DNA from: Nephrocerus scutellatus
Lineage: Eukaryota; Arthropoda; Insecta; Diptera; Pipunculidae
DNA: 64,000 bases
Assembly: GCA_947095585.1 (NCBI GenBank)
Contig: OX352765.1
Location: forward strand, 21,606,254-21,670,253
Reading direction: 5' to 3'
The stretch's first letter is position 1, and each line of letters starts with the position of its first letter. This document shows, one piece after another, positions 10,430-21,870 of the stretch. The translations under genes were made by a program, and so were the position numbers. The notes under the pieces are model-generated. The model was given only the letters and a program-made list of their open reading frames with translations, had not been told where the DNA came from and searched no databases.

Positions 10430-12325
10430 GCGCGCTATTGCCCCCACAAAAATTTCTACACAAATGAACGCGCGCAGTCCCTGGACTTTTTTTATTGCGG
10501 CTATATCAAACCGACGGTCTAACTATGCATATAGGCCTGAGACTTTAGACACAAGAGATCTTATAAAAGTTGCAGTTTTGTCCATTGGGCAGGTTTGTAT
10601 TAAAAAAAATTCTAAGCTTTTTTTATTTACCACGCTAAGGTCTCTGGGATGCTGCTGTTAGGCTTTTTTGTGTGGCGGGCATTTGGAACGCGATGTAGGC
10701 GTTCGTCACGTCACGTATCGTATTCAGCAACATATGAGTCATCTTCTACCTAATCTTCTTTTTCCTGTTCCATAGATTATCGATGGTATCATTACTATCC
10801 TTCTTCTCACTTATTAGTCCAGTTCTCTATACGACTGCAATGACTGTAGAGGGAACCCACGTGAGCCACTAATATGCGTTCGTTTAGAAAAATTCAGACA
10901 ATCAGAAATGGTTCCAGCGCTTCGTATTTGTATGCTTAAGCTGGAATTTTGATTCTATGATAGTGGAACCAAAGCTATAGTATGAGTATGATAATAATTG
11001 TCAATACCCTGCAATTGGCAGCAAAAGTAGGTGACTTCGTTCGGATTGGAATGCTGACAAAAGCTGTGGATCTTGATCAATGAACTATAATCGAAAACAA
11101 AATATAAGTGAGATCAAATGGTGGACTCAAGCTCTTATTAAAGGTCAAAACCACAGCTTCCCTACCTACCGTTGCTTTGAGTCAATTATTGAGGTTCTCT
11201 AGGCATTACAGCTACTTTCAATTGAAGGTTCATTTAACACAATGTTAATATGGTTACGCACTCTCAAAACCTGTCGATATAATTATGTAAACCTTTCAAG
11301 ACCACCACAACAACGTCAATCACCGGACTTTGCTATGATATAGTAAATCGATATAAGTAATCATCGCTCCCACCCTCACTTCAGCATCAACTTCTAATAC
11401 GATTGTGCGGTAACATTCAATCTACAAGCGCAACCGACTTTACCGCCACACCAACCCCTCTATGATACCACAAAAGGGTTGATAGCGCGCAACAGGAAAT
11501 GGGACTCAATCTTCAATGATCGTCGGTCATCGCCGCCGCATTATTGTCGTGCATTCGATATCTTTGTGTCTGTAATTCAATATTGAATTGAACGACTCAC
11601 CCGGAGGAGGATAGTGCAACAGGTTAACATTATGTCGGTGACAAAAGGAAGAAAAAGCAATGGATGACACGTAACGTCCGTCGTCCGTCTTTTGAAACCA
11701 ATGGACTCATTCTGCGATCAACTTGCAACTTGTTCATGGTTTGGTTTTATTACCTTTTTATTGGGTCGGCTTAGAGGTGTCCGTTTACGGTCGCTTTTGT
11801 CGATCGGTTATTCGTTGTTGTGTCACGCTAACGTTGACAACCGACAAATGATGTATAGAATTTACAAGTGTCTTCACTTTGCAGTCGCATCTACGATTCG
11901 CTTCTGGTTGATTCGTATCAGTGTTGGGTTCATCTTACACATGCAGATGTACCTACAATCTGGAAAGAAGAAAAACCTTAAGCACGGATCTTGTGTGGTT
12001 TAAAACGGTACAATAGAAACAAAAAATCCATTGAAAACACTTACCTCATTGAAGCATGTTCTAATCTTACTATAGCTTGTAAGATTGGACCAAAAGCTAT
12101 AAGAAAAAGAAAAGAAATGACACAAGAAAATCATTCGAGTAGTATTGAATTCGGCACTTCCTTAAGCCGAAATTGAACTTGCATCGGGAATCAAAGCCAG
12201 TAAATTGACAGTTTGCGTTAGAAATAAGTTTAAAAAAAAAAACCAAAACGTTGAAGGAGGAACCGTTTGAAAAAGTATTCAAAAAGTACATCCACAGCAA
12301 TTCGCCGCGAAAGATCACATGACCT
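10430..12325. other. No gene recognised
   Basis: Mixed-composition DNA with small open frames (for example 11692-12003 plus, 103 codons) that show no domain I know. No terminal inverted repeats or retrotransposon motifs were recognised. Confidence 0.45.
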
Positions 12326-12329
12326 CTAG

Positions 12330-12420
12330 AATGAGCAATTTCAGCTCTCTAGGTCGTGTGGAAGGTGGAAGAAAAATGACCTCAAAGTGGTCGAAAATAC
12401 AGACAACAAGGGTTCAAGTT
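12330..12420 (+). repeat. Dispersed repeat family C, short fragment
   Basis: AATTTCAGCTCTCTAGGTCG is followed by TGTGGAAGGTGGAAGAAAAA and TGACCTCAAAGTGGTCGAAA, the core of one internal unit of family C. Confidence 0.65.
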
Positions 12421-12589
12421 ACATAAAAGATTTTAAAAATAAATATTAACAACAAGTTTGCGGAAAACCCCATAGATTTTATGATACTTGGAAAAACCCG
12501 AAAGAGGTAAAATTTAAAAAAAAAAGGTTTTTTTGCTTTACACTCTATAGGCTATGCATAAAAATGATATTGTGTGGTTTTAGATCATT

Positions 12590-12930
12590 TTACTTTCTCT
12601 TACTCGGGATTTTTGCAGATTTACCCATTACCGTATCTCCTGAGTCAGAAAAAGCAAAAAAAAATCTCTGCTGTGTGTATGTGTGTCTGTGTGCCTGTGT
12701 GTCTGTGGCTCTGTGTCCACTCTACAGCCCAGACGGCTGAATTGATTGAGACGAAAATTCATATTTAAGCTTTTTACATAAATTGGGAGGGCCCAGTTGA
12801 TTTTGGCGGAAATCGGCCAAACGGAAGTGGTAGTCGTGATAGTAAACTACTATGAGAAAATGCAAAAAATATATATAGTTACTGAAAATTCCGGCCCCGT
12901 CCGTAAAAGAAAGTCGTGTTGTACCCACAC
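12590..12930 (+). repeat. Dispersed repeat family B, copy 1
   Basis: Contains TTACCGTATCTCCTGAGTCA, a TGTGTGTCTGTG-rich stretch (about 12672-12718), CAGCCCAGACGGCTGAATTG, TAAATTGGGAGGGCCCAGTT and GGCGGAAATCGGCCAAACGG. The same blocks appear in the same order at 45780-46010 and, inverted, at 60210-60500. Confidence 0.75.
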
Positions 12931-12959
12931 CTCCATTTTTATTTTATGTGTGTACAGCT

Positions 12960-13930
12960 ACAACAGGGGCTCGAAGTGTACTCCTTCTAGTCTTCACGAT
13001 GTCAACATCGCGGTAACGCTCGTAGATCTCATTAGTCTCCGGAATCGTTCTTCCTCACATACGGGGCCAACAGGTCTACAGGACGTAAGACTTTTCTCTC
13101 GAAGGCGGCTAAGAGATCAGAATGCTTTTCGCTAATCACTAATTCAAATTCGCGCTCCACTATTTGAATTGAGGGACCAATGTTGGATCTTCTACTCGCA
13201 GACGTGGCCACCATGTACTTTGTTTTGCTCTCATTTATGTGCAGCCCCAGATTTCGTGGCGACTGCTCTATCTGGATGAAAGCTTCCTGTACAGCTTTTG
13301 GGTTTCTACCAACGATGTCAATATCGTCTGCGTAAGCCAATATCTGAATGAACTTATAGAGGATTGTTCCTCTCGCCGTTACGTCAGAGTCTCGGATCAC
13401 TTTCTCCAACGCCAGGTTGAAGAGGACGCAGGCCGGAGCCCGTTATAGATGTTGAATGGGCTTGATAGCGATCCGGATATTTTTACTTGGCTTATAGCCT
13501 GGGATGAAGCCACACTGGTATGGACCAATGATGACTTTGGCGTATGGGGCTATCCTGTCTTGAAGGATAGAGGAGAAAATCTTATACGCGGTACTCAACA
13601 ACGTTATACCACGATAATTACTGCATTTTGTGATATCTCCCTTCTTATGTATGGGGCACAGGATGCCTCTTCGCTAGTCTTCTGGCATAGCTTCTTCTTC
13701 CCATACTTGCACTATTATTTTATGAATTGCTTGGTGTAATGTGGGGCCTTCTATTTTTATCAGTTCCGCTGGGATCCCATCAGATCCCGGGGCCTTATTA
13801 TTTTTGAGCCGATTTATCGCTCTGCTAACTTCGTCTATGCTTGGTGGCGGCAGCATAGTATGATCTTCGGTCATTGGTGGAGCCTTCAATTCCTCAGTTT
13901 TGTTGGTTGGGTTTTTGTATTTCAGCATTT
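12960..13930 (-). mobile_element. RTE-like reverse transcriptase remnant
   Basis: The minus strand reads from 13928 as MLKYKNPTNKTEELKAPP, then SIDEVSRAINRLKNNKAPGS followed by DGIPAELIK, the entry block of the polymerase. After a gap with frameshifts, 13409-13032 gives ILAYADDIDIVGRN (the catalytic Y-A-D-D box), GLHINESKTKYMVAT, and LLAAFERKVLRPVD, the later palm and thumb blocks. The expected segment between the EFELV and AAFERK blocks is missing, so there is an internal deletion. Style is that of RTE-like or related APE-type elements. The catalytic aspartates are retained but the frame is broken. Confidence 0.85.
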
Positions 13931-13976
13931 AAAGTGGAATTCAGTATACTTTTGGTTATTAGAGAATTTACATGAA
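13928..13976 (-). repeat. Terminal block shared with the repeat at 55.8 kb
   Basis: On the minus strand TAAATTCTCTAATAACCAAA continues as AGTATACTGAATTCCACT and TTAAATGCTGAAA. The same run appears on the plus strand at 55802-55855, where it begins a family A copy. It is therefore a repeat boundary lying exactly at the upstream edge of the reverse-transcriptase remnant. Confidence 0.7.
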
Positions 13977-14268
13977 CATTTTTGAATTTTTATGGGTTGT
14001 TTTTTTTAATTACTAATACACCTAATTTTTGCATGCATCTGTGTGTCAGCAAAACAGGGAGGGGGGTTTTGGTTTTGGTTCGCTCTACGCATAGTTATAC
14101 ATCGCTACGACAAGCTCAAGCTAATAATTTGAACTGATGAGGAATTTTTTTTAAATAAAACAGCTTTTAATCGTGATATGCAATTAATTATGAAGCACAA
14201 TCTTATTCAAATGTCCTCGCGAAAACGTCTGCACAACTGAGCGTGCTGAACTAAATTTGTTACCTATT

Positions 14269-14460
14269 TTAACCTATTAGCAGAGATCGTTCCCCAACAA
14301 AAGAGTCTAGAGGAGTCAAATCACACGAACAAGGCATCCAATTGACTGGCAAATTTCTAGAGATACTCGTAGCACACTCATCGAACTTCGACTTCAATAG
14401 CTCGATTGTTGGCCAGCTGTGTGGCCTGTGGCGCCCGTCGTCTTGCTGAAACCACATATA
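14269..14460 (-). mobile_element. mariner transposase remnant
   Basis: A 62-codon minus-strand frame starts MWFQQDDGRHRPHSWPTIEL and continues LKSKFDECATSISRNLPVNW, then CSCDLTPLDSFVGE. This matches the second and third catalytic blocks of mariner transposases (FQQD.A..H....T..LL..KF....ISR....NWP..SCDLTPLD.F). The middle aspartate and the last-block aspartate are present, but GA has become DG and the frame ends soon after, so only a fragment of about one fifth of a transposase remains. Confidence 0.85.
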
Positions 14461-14469
14461 CCCTATGCT

Positions 14470-15940
14470 CCATCACTGCGCCTCGATTGGATGCACAGTT
14501 TTTTGATTTTTGCACTCAGTGGAATAATAATTCTATCATTTTTTCATTGCGTTTCGTTGACTGTTGACTGATTCACATCTTAACACCAAGAAGATCTGAC
14601 TACATTCGAGGAGAAACACACTGGAATTGAATGAGGATGCTGTCACCCATCCCACTGATTACTTGTATATGAAAAAGAAAAAGAACCGAGAGATAACCAA
14701 ACTGCCAGCCAGTTTGCTATCAATCAATTACCGGAAGCAGCTGCTTTAGCTATTTTGTTGTTGCTATATTGCTGTTGTTCTTGTTGTTGATGTTGCTGAT
14801 TATCTTAGCTCCGTTGCTTCATTCCTGTATCGGATCAATTCTATGAAGTTTTTGTAGGTGTATATGTGGCTCTGTGATGTTGATTTTATTTCATGCATTA
14901 TTCTATACCCTGTTACGATATATGTAGTAATAAGTCTACAATAAGTCTTGTAGAATTAAATTTACTTCGTGTTGCGTAATCTGAATCAATTTAAAAAATT
15001 AATTGAATGCTGCCACTACCTCCTGACGGAAGAAGGATGGAGTCGGTGCAGGTGTCCTCTCAGACAAATTCAATTTGTCAAAGTCCTTCTCATCTAACAT
15101 CAGGACTTTTGTCCTAAGTACCGTACAATTCGAAAGGATTGGGATGTGTGTAAACCGTCAAGCCGCAATCAAAGCCATATGCGATCGTAAATAAGTCAAA
15201 AATTGTTAAGCCAACTCCTAGACCCTCATTTGGGTGCCAGTAACAAGTAACAGAAACAAAGTAATGAAATAGCGTATAAACTAGCGAAAAGGGGCATCGC
15301 TCGGGACACGGGCTATATGGAAGGAGTCAGGTGTAAGCTGAGTTCCGTCAACGAACGAATTCTCTCATTCGAAAAGGGCCGCTTATTTTTAAGTTTGCAA
15401 ACACAGGCATACCCCGGTCAACGTCGCCCCACACAACGTTGTTTCGCTACAACGTCGGTTACGAATTATTAGCACACCCCACATAACATTGCGTGGCTGT
15501 ACCCCTTGAAATAATTCGATTACCAACCATTTTTCTTAGGAGCTGCAGTAAGGCCCTTGCAGTATGTAGAGTAGACCCCCCCCACCTTTTGAAACCACAT
15601 CTGAGGACGGTTCACTACCGCCTGGAACGAAGAAAGCCTCGCAGTATGGCACTAGTACCCACGGCTGTAACGTCGTTTGGAAAGAAAAAATGCAACATGG
15701 TTCATGGACTTAATAAGTATCACATGAAAGTATCATATAAAAAAAATTTGGGGATCTGCATTGCGATTGATCGGGAAACTACTGACTGTCCAAAACTTGG
15801 TTTGAGCCAGTAGCGCAACAATCAAGTTCGTGATGTAGTGCTTGCTTTACCTCCTAGTGGTGGTCCCCGGGCAACTATGTGTATAAATCCTTATATATGT
15901 AGACTAAAATTACAAGTGCGAACGGTCTAGCGTTTCTAGT
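14470..15940. other. No gene recognised
   Basis: Contains a TTGTTGTTGCTATATTGCTG-type codon-like repeat tract at about 14755-14800 and a GC-richer patch at 15270-15820. An open frame at 15493-15813 (plus, 106 codons) shows no known domain. The part just before 15960 may be 5' sequence of the RTE-like element that follows. Confidence 0.4.
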
Positions 15941-15959
15941 CTAGGTAACGTGGGTTAAC

Positions 15960-16760
15960 ACCCTACGGTACCGAAAAATGCCCGCTACTGAAACCAACAG
16001 AACGCCTCGGATAAGAAATGATCGAATAATGACGAATTTTGGCTATTGTACCCGGGCTAAGATTGGTTTCTGGAATGTGAGGACGCTCCTTGACTCAGGG
16101 AGTGAAGGACCTCAAAATACCAGGTTCGACGCCACAACGTGTAACACTGTGCTACTCTACTCCGGCAAACCCTCTGGCAGTCCCTGTGAATCTGGAGTGG
16201 GTCTGCTGGTAACGCCAACAGCACGCAGATGCCTAATATCCTGGCACCAACATGGTGATAGGTTCTTATCGGCCAGATTTCGGACTAGAGTACGGCGCGT
16301 CACGATCATACAGTGTTACGCCCCAACGAAGAGGACAACTTCTACAATCAGCTAAGCGCTGTAACGCCGAACGGAGACATGATCTCAGACATGTGCTTGG
16401 GAAGCAAGGCCTCGGCGAACAAAATGACAATGATGAGAGATTTGTTGATTTCTGCAACACCAACCACCTTGTCATAGGAGGCACCATGTATAAGCATAAG
16501 ACCTGCCACAAAGTCAGCTGGGTATCAACTGACAGGCAATCATCATCCAACCAAATCGCCCATATGGCGATCAGCCGGCGTTTTAGGAGCTGTCTTTTAG
16601 ACGTCCGAAACGGACGAGGAAGCGACATGGGTATGATACGTGATTATCAGTTTATGGAAGCTACTGTCCAGTTACGTACTGCATCAGTTCAAAGACTCCG
16701 CAATATCATCCGAATGCCTAGGCATAACATCGACCGGCTAAAGATCCCCAACAATTAAGG
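15960..16760 (+). mobile_element. RTE-like APE endonuclease remnant
   Basis: Plus-strand frame 15978-16355 reads RAKIGFWNVRTLLDSGSEGP, the first active-site block of APE-type endonucleases (the usual GTWNVRTL), then ESGVGLLVTPTARRCLISW and VRRVTIIQCYAPT. The next frame (16252-16758) gives LGKQGLGEQNDNDERFVDFC, NTNHLVIGGTMYKHKTCHKV and SWVSTDRQSSSNQIAHMAIS, then SCLLDVRNGRGSDMG. This order is that of the endonuclease domain, but QIDH has become QIAH, SDHH is lost, and a frameshift lies near 16330. It is inactive, and the reverse transcriptase is not attached. Confidence 0.85.
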
Positions 16761-16769
16761 GAAAAGTGC

Positions 16770-17165
16770 AGATTGGTCTAATCACACGAACCAATTGACT
16801 GCTCCATTTCCGAAATTAATACGGAAACGGTCACCGAACTTTGACTTCCATAACTCGATTGTTTCGACAGCCTTGTGGTACGTGGAATGTGGCGCTGTCT
16901 TGCTGAAACCTCAAGGCGATCACAGGCAACGATATTACGCTCTGGTTTGGCAACCATTTTTTCTGGCGCTGTCCTTTAAATGTCTTTCATAAACGGGCGA
17001 TATACCGACGATTTCGCTTTCCGTGTTGGTTTTGACGTCGTCTCATGTTTTGCCATAGACGAGTGACTTGACATACCCAAAGAAAAAGTGCAAGAGGTCA
17101 AATCACACGAACGAGGCGGTCAATTGACTGCTCCATTTCCGAAGATAATACGGATATGGTCACCT
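16770..17165 (-). mobile_element. mariner transposase remnants, two overlapping C-terminal pieces
   Basis: On the minus strand, 17160-17030 reads SSEMEQSIDRLVRVI followed by a LALFLW-like segment, and 16990-16775 reads RFQQDSATFHVP, CRNNRVMEVK and KWSSQLVRVI. Both match the SRNG.VNWP.RSCDLTPLDFFLW region of mariner; the RSCDLT box has decayed to LVRVI/LT in each. The plus-strand words AATCACACGAACNAGGC and CAATTGACTGCTCCATTTCC recur at 16780 and 17100, so the same region is present twice, in the same orientation. Confidence 0.7.
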
Positions 17166-17339
17166 TTGACTTTGACCCTGACTCTGGGGCCTTTGGTGGA
17201 GTAAATGGAACAGCTGCCACGACTTTATTAGTTGTTGAGAAATCTTGCCAAGGGAGAAAATTCGTTTCGATGATCCATGCGACGGAACTGGGCAGGGTAA
17301 TCAATGAAACAAACCAAAAACAAACCAAATTGACAATCT

Positions 17340-17545
17340 AATGTTTTATTCAAATTGACAAAAAATCCGGCGCAGATTGTTTTTTGGGTGTCAAGTTGTT
17401 CGTTTTCCCTACAAAAAAAAACCCAACCAATGGAATCCATTTTTTGATCGGAGATCGCCTCTAACAGATGTATATTTTGTGAGATTTCTCCATTTTTTAC
17501 CAAAAAAAGAGCTCCGACACAAATTTCTAAAAAGAAAAAAACAAG
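17340..17545 (+). repeat. Repeat E, left arm of an inverted pair
   Basis: CAAATTGACAAAAAATCCGG is followed by CGCAGATTGTTTTTTGGGTG, TCAAGTTGTTCGTTTTC, GGAGATCGCCTC, TAACAGATGTATATTTTGTG and ATTTCTCCATTTTTTACC. The same blocks occur in reverse complement at 21705-21870, so the two arms face each other about 4.2 kb apart. Confidence 0.7.
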
Positions 17546-18175
17546 TAAGTTTAAAAAAAACTTTGTTTTTCGGGTATTATGTATACATCGACAATCGACA
17601 GACGCCACACAGTCCTTTTATTTTTACATTATACATATAATTTAGCGAATATTACCAAATCGCCAAATTGTCTGTTTTTGAAGTGGTCCTATTTCACAGT
17701 TAACCCACTTTTCCACGCATCACACGTGCCACATGCGACCATCGACACGCATCACACGCGGGATATCAGAATGGGCCATTTCTGATGACACTGAGATGCA
17801 AAAAAAAAATATCAGCTCTCTAGGTTGTGAAAAAAGTGATTCAGAAGGACTCCGATGCACAGTGGGCCTATTTCAAGGTTTTACCCATTTTCCACGCATC
17901 GCACGCGCCACATGCGACGCGTAACAGAAGTTACACGCAGTATCTTAAAAACGCCCATCAAGGCTAAGCTACTCACAAACTTCCAACTCGGAAAGCGGTT
18001 AAAAAAAATGTGGGGCCTATTTCCAAGCATCACAAGCGCCACATCGACTCGCGACACGCGTCTCATGCGGGATCTCAGATGTGTCACATGTCACTGAGCT
18101 GCTGACAAACTCATTTCAGCTTTCTAGGTCGTGTAAACGGTGGTTTAAAAGGTCCTCAAAGAAGTTCAAAAAGTA
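17540..18175 (+). repeat. Dispersed repeat family C, copy 2 with about three internal units
   Basis: Starts ACAAGTAAGTTTAAAAAAAA then CTTTGTTTTTCGGGTATTAT. Internal units of about 150-190 bases begin CCTATTTCAC.GTTAACCCAC (17688), CCTATTTCAAGGTTTTACCC (17868) and CCTATTTCCAAGCATCACAA (18027). Each contains CACGCGCCACATGCGACGCG-like words and a CTCTAGGTCGTG....GGT(G/T)GTTAAAA end. The units are diverged, so the array is old. Confidence 0.75.
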
Positions 18176-18298
18176 AAGTCAAAAGTCAGTCAAGTTAAAT
18201 GAGAGTCTTCAAAAATCGACGTTTCGTCAACTACCATTCTTTTCTTCTCTTTTCACTCGTTAAGTAATTCGATCATCTTGTCAAGTGAAGAGAAGTAT

Positions 18299-18597
18299 TG
18301 GGTCTATTCTTTTATTCAACCGAGCGAATAAAGTTACCCGGAGTACACCGAGCGAATGTTGCACGGCGTAAAAGTATTCGGTGTGTACACTGGGTTACTT
18401 TACTCGCTCTTACTCTGCCTTACACTAATATTCACTTCAGAGTAAGAAATAGGAAACTGTGTATACACACCGTGTCGTGCTCGGTTCACAATAAAAAACA
18501 CTGAGTACAGAGTAAAATTACCCCGGGTGAATAAAAAAACAAAGTGTAAATTTTTGACGTACACTGCTCGCTCGGGTTGAATAAAAGAATAGACCCA
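18299..18597. mobile_element. MITE of 299 bp with near-perfect terminal inverted repeats
   Basis: The left end reads TGGGTCTATTCTTTTATTCA then ACCGAGCGA; the right end is its reverse complement (TCGCTCGGGTTGAATAAAAG then AATAGACCCA) with one indel. The interior has matching subterminal words (ACCCGG / CCGGGT) and no coding capacity. A target-site duplication is not obvious. Short length, strong terminal inverted repeats and absence of genes define a MITE; the parent family is not recognised. Confidence 0.85.
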
Positions 18598-18604
18598 TTG
18601 TTGC

Positions 18605-20240
18605 ATAGTGAAGAGTAAAGACATTGATTGTCAAACTGCTAGAGTACCACAGTGCCAAATGTCATCTGAAATCTGCCTTCTGACAAAAAAGAACACAAAA
18701 TTTATTTTTATTTTTTTTAAATTATTTTCCATTTATTTTATTTTGTTGTTTTTTTTTCTTGGTTTTATTTTTTATATTTTTTTAATTTTAACTTTTGTTT
18801 TCAAATAATTGAGAAATTATTTGTTTGTTTGTGTGTGTGTGTGTATGTGTGTGTATGTGTGTGTATGTGTGTGTGTATATATGTGTTTTTCTTTGTATTA
18901 AAAATTAACAGAATTTGTTTATTCATAAAAATGTTAGGATTTTCTTTAGTTATATATTTTTTATGATATTTTGAAAAGATTGTTTGTTGTAATTTTTTAT
19001 ATTAAATTAATTTTATAATTTATTTTATAATACATAATAATTTGACACCTTTTTTGTTTTGTTGGATTTTGGTATATCTCGGTACACAATAATTATTCAA
19101 AATCGTACTCATCATCTTTCGACTTGATCACCAACAAAGATACCCCGCTCTTGCACAGAACACGTTGTCGGCTTTCTGCTCGTTCTTAATGTTTTGTGTT
19201 TGTGTTGCATATTAATTAAATACATATATATTAAACATTTACATAAATTTTATATAGGTAATGTGTGTATGTCCGTCAGCAACTAAACACGCCATAAAAA
19301 TTGTACAAAAAATACAAACGAATAAAAAAATATAACAAGAAACTGTTTTGGAATTATTGTTGTTGTGTTGTGTGCTGATCGTTTTTTTTTTAATGTTCAG
19401 TTTAATTGAAAGATTAAGAAATCAACGAATTTATATCGAAATTAGTTTTTTTTATATTCAACAACTATGGAAATTCAATTGATGAGAAAAATGCTAAGAA
19501 GTAAAAAACAACGTCCTGATTTGCTTTACGGCCATTATCAATAATTTTCTCAATAATTTATTTTCTATATTGTAATTGTAATAAATAAATAAAACAAATA
19601 ATTACACAAGATTAAAGCTTTGCAACAAAATACAAAAATTTTTCTCCTTCCTTTTACACATTTTCTATTCCTATAGACATTTGTTATTATTACATATAGT
19701 TGTAGAATATATAGTTTGGTGTTTTGTTTTTTTTTTAAATTAAAAAAATAAAAATAAATAAATCAAAACAAATTAAATACATAACTTTTTTTGTTTTACT
19801 AAATTCACAGTAAGAAAATTATTTTTTTGTTGTTGTTGTCGTATGTTATTTCTATTTTGAAACGGAACATACATTTTATAGTACATACAAATAAATTAAA
19901 TATTTTTTTTTAATTCTTACAATTTATTCCTTATACTAAATGGTTGCTTTCTTTATTTGTATTTGTTTACTTTGTTGTATTATTTTTAATATATTAAATA
20001 TATATGTATATGCTTTTTATATTTGTAGTTATATTTTTTTATAATTCCAAAGAAAAAAGTTATTTAGTTTGAATGGATAGTACAAAATAAAGTGAAAGGA
20101 AGTCACGAGTTTTGGAGTTTTTCGCTCTCTTATTTGTGTCGTCGCTTCAAAAGCTAAAGAAAATTATATTTTCTTTTGAAGGAACTCCTTCTCAAAAATT
20201 CGACAAATATATTAAAAACAAGATATAATTATTTTGATTA
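18605..20240. other. Very AT-rich gene-free segment with a (TG)n microsatellite
   Basis: Nearly all A and T, with long T-runs. A TG-rich microsatellite with interspersed TATG occupies about 18821-18886. No coding frame, no transposon end. It could be part of a long sty 3' region, but nothing in the sequence proves transcription. Confidence 0.6.
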
Positions 20241-21695
20241 GATATATCGAATAATTTCTAATGCAGACGCAAAATTGAAATATTTCCTAAACATAGTTGT
20301 AGAGGCACTGATATGCCTACGAAAGTTGCACAGCTAATTCGCTTTTTCTCTTCTATTCTCATTGTCTTAATAAGTGGAAACTTAATGCTTAAACATGACC
20401 GGAAACAGAAAAGAAGGAGAAAGGGCACGATTAACGGTACCATATACTGCGGCGTTGTTCATTTTCCACAGAACACAAACTACTGAAATTGCTGGCCAGT
20501 TTTAAGCGCATTTGCTGTACATTCGTTCTCTTTTGACGTGACAACGTCTCACTTTACATGGTGTACGGGGTACATGTTGAAAAAGTTCAATGTTATATGT
20601 TACACTATTGTGAGACACTCTTGTGCCACTGTTATGTGAAGCTGTTGTATGAAACTGTTATGTGCCATGTTAAGTCACACTGTTATGAGACTGTTGTTAT
20701 GAATTGAAAAACTGTGATGTACCTGAGGACTCAACGCAGGTCATCGAATTTTTATAACTTTACTCCTGTTTCAGAATTGCATTTGCTATGAAGGTCTGTA
20801 AACTAATTGTAAACTTTGATACAAGCAATGCGTCCCACTCTCGCATCATGTTAAAGTACTATTAAGCAGACATTTGTTAACTTAACGTCATCGAGATGTA
20901 CATGTGTGCAAAGTCGAAACCTTTTCATGTACGATACGTGTCAAAGCTCAATATTTGTGAAAACGTAAGAGGTAATGATGAAAAAAATAATTACTCATTT
21001 GTTTGTTGAGTTATTTTAATTGGAAGTTAATTTGTGGAAAATTTTGTCGGTTAGCCGATGCTACAACCTGCACATTACTCACAAAGACATTTCATTGATT
21101 TTCGTCAGTAATTGAATTTTGGAATTTATTTTCTAATGGCGTTTAATTCATTTGAATTTTTAAATACCTTCTTAAAGCACAAGAACCTTTTAAAGTTTAA
21201 AATTTGAATAAGAACTTTGAACTTTTAATATCTGTCACATTTGTCAAATGAGAACATCATTTTTTTTTCTTATGTCGTTTTGTTTTTTGTTATACAGATC
21301 TGCGCTCGAGCTCAGGGGCCCTATCACGATATCGTGAATTTTGAATCACCAAACACAATACCTTTCCGCCATCTATTTCGATATCGAGAAAAGTTCCGCC
21401 AACAAAAAGAAGGCGGACATTTTTTCGATTGACAATTGACATTTCTTTATTGTGTTGACGATCGACAGTTGTTTGCCAGGTCAGTCTGACATTAAATTAG
21501 TGCGTCTATGACTTTAATGGGTGCGTTTATGACATTAAATAATTTCGTTTATAGTCTTTTCGATAGATAGAAAGATATCGAAATAGTTTACGACTCGCGG
21601 CGAAAATCATGATAGGGTACCAGACTTTTTCTCTGCAAATCGAACACGAAAAGCGAGAATCTTTTGTTTTCATTGTTTTGTTGCATGTGTTGTTA
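20241..21695. other. No gene; TGTTATG-rich patch and GATATCG words
   Basis: At 20585-20720 variants of CACTGTTATGTGA and TGTTATGAGAC recur about ten times at irregular spacing. At 21318-21385 CAGGGGCCCTATCACGATAT and further GATATCG words look like a repeat end, but no partner end was found. Short frames only. Confidence 0.45.
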
Positions 21696-21704
21696 TTGTT
21701 GTTA

Positions 21705-21870
21705 TTGAAGAGGGGTAAATTTTTCAAAATATATAGATCTGTTAGAGGGGAATTTCGATCTTCCGTAGATTGGTTTCTTAGAGAAAACGAACAACTTGAC
21801 AGCCACAAAATCAATCTGCGCCATATTTTTAATGAAAAAAAAAACGACATTAAACAAACTGTTAATTTGA
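21705..21870 (-). repeat. Repeat E, right arm of an inverted pair
   Basis: Reverse complement of blocks at 17345-17540: CGCAGATTGATTTTGTGGCT, GTCAAGTTGTTCGTTTTCTC, CCCCTCTAACAGATCTATAT. The outer edge on each side is a CAAATT(G/A)ACA word. Confidence 0.7.

Noticed and set aside
15493..15813. 106-codon plus-strand frame before the endonuclease remnant
   Set aside because: No similarity to retrotransposon ORF1 or any family I know; length is within chance.
18605..20240. An origin or matrix-attachment region based on AT content
   Set aside because: High AT content alone does not support either call.
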